Shown piece by piece: positions 18,789 to 20,039 of a stretch of DNA of 20,039 nt (the first letter of the stretch is position 1; the number at the start of each line of letters is the position of its first letter). The translations under genes and the position numbers were made by a program. Source of the DNA: Amphimedon queenslandica (taxonomy: Eukaryota; Porifera; Demospongiae; Haplosclerida; Niphatidae); the NCBI RefSeq assembly GCF_000090795.2, contig NW_003546420.1:1-20039 (forward strand), given 5' to 3'. Below the pieces are notes generated by a model. It ran no database searches and had not been told where the DNA came from. It saw only the letters and a program-made list of their open reading frames with translations.

Positions 18789-19775
18789 TTAGAAACCACT
18801 AGTATCAAACCAGTTCACAAGTTTATGTTCCTTTGCCACTGGTACTGGTTCACTAATGTCTTTGGTATCAGTTTCCTTGAGAAGTAGCTCCAGTTCATGT
18901 AAATTATTGAAGTATTTGCCCTCAATCACACATAAAACTTGAACTTTGCCTTCTCCAATAATTTGAAAAGATGCTTTAGAGATATCAATGACAAGTTGAT
19001 TAGACATTGAATGTCTCAATATTAGTACACTGGCCTTGTTGATTAGCACGATTAATGAACGTATTAATAATTGAACAACAAATTGTACACACCTCAGACT
19101 AAGTAACACTCCATAAAGAACCAGTGTTGTTGGATACAAGAAAAGGAGAATAGTGAATAGGAGGGTCCCCAATAGTAACTGATTAGTGTCATAATTACAG
19201 GAGTCTACTCGCTCCCTTAGTGGATTGAACTTTTGACCTTTAAACAACCTCCAGAGGCTAACCAACCCTGAGGTCTGTAACTGAAGTAGCCGCCACACAA
19301 TAATGTAATAGCTAATTAAATAAAGGTTGAGAAACTTGAGGAGATCATGAAAGCAGGCCAGGAATATCGAGAGACCAAGGAACCGTAAGTACAGCAAACA
19401 CTCAAGAACAGTTTTCAAGTACTGGGTAGAGAAGAATAAATAAAATTCCTCCCACAATTGAAGAATGTATGTGAACCTATTGACAATGAATGTGAGTAGT
19501 TCGTTATTAAGTTTCAATCCAATCGGTACACTAGTGATCCATTCCAATGAAGCATACGTCCAATGGAATAGGGTTTTCATGTATAGGGTTAACCACCCAC
19601 GCATTATTAACACAGGCTCCAGGCCAGTATAGTCCAACAGGACCAGACCCATTAGTACATCAAAGGCTAGCATAATTATTAATCTCTTCCTGAGACCTTT
19701 GCTCTTTTGTAGGATCCACTGTAGTTTAAACCAGACCTGCTGAGTCAAAAGGTTTCTCCTGTAAATCCTCTCCAT
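18789..19775 (-). CDS. PIGQ: PIG-Q/Gpi1, GPI-GlcNAc transferase subunit (possibly partial)
   Basis: Subunit of the ER-membrane complex that transfers GlcNAc to phosphatidylinositol, the first step of GPI-anchor synthesis; PIG-Q/Gpi1 is thought to stabilise the complex. An uninterrupted 328-residue frame carries the conserved Gpi1 core: LMGLVLLDY (residues 41-49), PIGLKLN (84-90), SLWRLFKGQKFNPLRERV (173-190) followed by DSCNYD, and GTLLFTILLFLYPTT (203-217), with several hydrophobic segments between. Human and yeast proteins are about 580-760 residues, with a longer, poorly conserved N-terminus. That part is absent here: either the sponge protein is short, or 5' exons lie upstream, with TTTACAG just after the ATG as a possible acceptor. 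The absence of introns in a 1-kb frame is unlike its neighbours. The stop is 57 bp from the DAP5 stop. Confidence 0.9.
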   Translation of the reverse strand: MERIYRRNLLTQQVWFKLQWILQKSKGLRKRLIIMLAFDVLMGLVLLDYTGLEPVLIMRGWLTLYMKTLFHWTYASLEWITSVPIGLKLNNELLTFIVNRFTYILQLWEEFYLFFSTQYLKTVLECLLYLRFLGLSIFLACFHDLLKFLNLYLISYYIIVWRLLQLQTSGLVSLWRLFKGQKFNPLRERVDSCNYDTNQLLLGTLLFTILLFLYPTTLVLYGVLLSLRCVQFVVQLLIRSLIVLINKASVLILRHSMSNQLVIDISKASFQIIGEGKVQVLCVIEGKYFNNLHELELLLKETDTKDISEPVPVAKEHKLVNWFDTSGF

Positions 19776-20039
19776 TGTGAGGTGGGTGGGGTCTCACAGC
19801 ATGTGAGTTGTTTCCTAATTAAGAAAATTAGAGTAATCTCTCCGTTATCGGACACTCCCACTAATCGGACACTGTAACTTTTTCTGAAGAAGTTGCCACT
19901 GAATTCTTCTGTTATCATAAGATAGATAACAGAGATAAGGTACATAAAAGTACAAAAAACATCAGCAATTATCTTTTGTTATCAGAGAAAATCATCTCGA
20001 TGTAAAAATATCGGACGGCCCCAATTCTGGACAATAATT
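19776..20039. other. Region upstream of PIG-Q, with possible DNA-transposon end
   Basis: ATCGGACACT is directly repeated at 19847-19856 and 19864-19873, preceded by AATCTCTCCGTT. A related ATCGGACGG and TCTGGACAA lie near 20010-20035. Repeated TATC(C)GGACACT motifs are typical of the ends of pogo/Tigger-like Tc1-mariner elements, so this may be a terminal inverted repeat whose partner is outside the window. It also holds the PIG-Q promoter or 5' exons; I cannot separate these. Confidence 0.3.

Noticed and set aside
19010-19105. A possible 63-bp intron in PIG-Q (donor GTGTGT, acceptor GCCAG)
   Set aside because: The sequence between is in frame, hydrophobic, and fits the family in that stretch, so no intron is needed.
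19745-19945. 66-codon minus-strand ORF as an N-terminal part of PIG-Q
   Set aside because: It overlaps the start of the PIG-Q frame in a different phase, covers the repeated CGGACACT motifs and has no family resemblance.
1-20039. tRNA, rRNA or other structured RNA genes
   Set aside because: I found no tRNA boxes in cloverleaf arrangement, rRNA-like blocks or snRNA motifs; the hairpins seen belong to repeats.

Overview
The window is a piece of a very compact, AT-rich animal nuclear genome. Its introns are tiny (most about 40-55 bp, GT...AG), its genes are tens of bases apart, and every gene I recognise is a eukaryotic or metazoan family. The combination (a metazoan DAP5/eIF4G2, a TRAF-type MATH protein with an unfamiliar N-terminal part, about 50-bp introns) fits a demosponge, Amphimedon-like, but that species-level call is inference. 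All exon models were read by eye from splice sites and reading phase; no transcript or database was consulted.

Layout: 1-1498 holds no gene I can support, only repeats. 1499-7119 (+) is a 32-exon 5-oxoprolinase (OPLAH, 1288 residues). 7355-9673 (-) is a nine-exon TM7SF3 homologue. 9738-10030 (+) is a two-exon LYR-motif protein, ETFRF1/LYRM5. 10107-12210 (-) is a seven-exon protein ending in a TRAF-type MATH domain. 12535-18731 (+) is DAP5/eIF4G2 with MIF4G, MA3 and W2 domains; its last intron carries a 177-bp tandem satellite. 18789-19775 (-) is the conserved part of PIG-Q/Gpi1. The last about 230 bases contain a possible transposon-end signature.

The six genes alternate strictly + - + - + -. 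Two pairs are divergent (TM7SF3/ETFRF1 with 64 bp between start codons; the MATH gene/DAP5 with about 320 bp), and three are convergent with stop codons 235, 76 and 57 bp apart. Functionally they are unrelated housekeeping genes (glutathione cycle, ER/nuclear membrane protein, mitochondrial ETF regulation, non-canonical translation, GPI-anchor synthesis) plus one likely signalling protein; I see no operon-like pathway.

Most notable: the DAP5 reading frame has no in-frame AUG upstream of its conserved part. It has a GUG in strong context (A at -3, G at +4), and a short uORF lies just upstream. Mammalian DAP5 is known to start at GUG, so this would push that unusual start back to near the base of animals. 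Second is the intronic satellite: about 13 units of 177 bp, with two subtypes, a local 354-bp dimer duplication, and relatives scattered in other introns and upstream of OPLAH.
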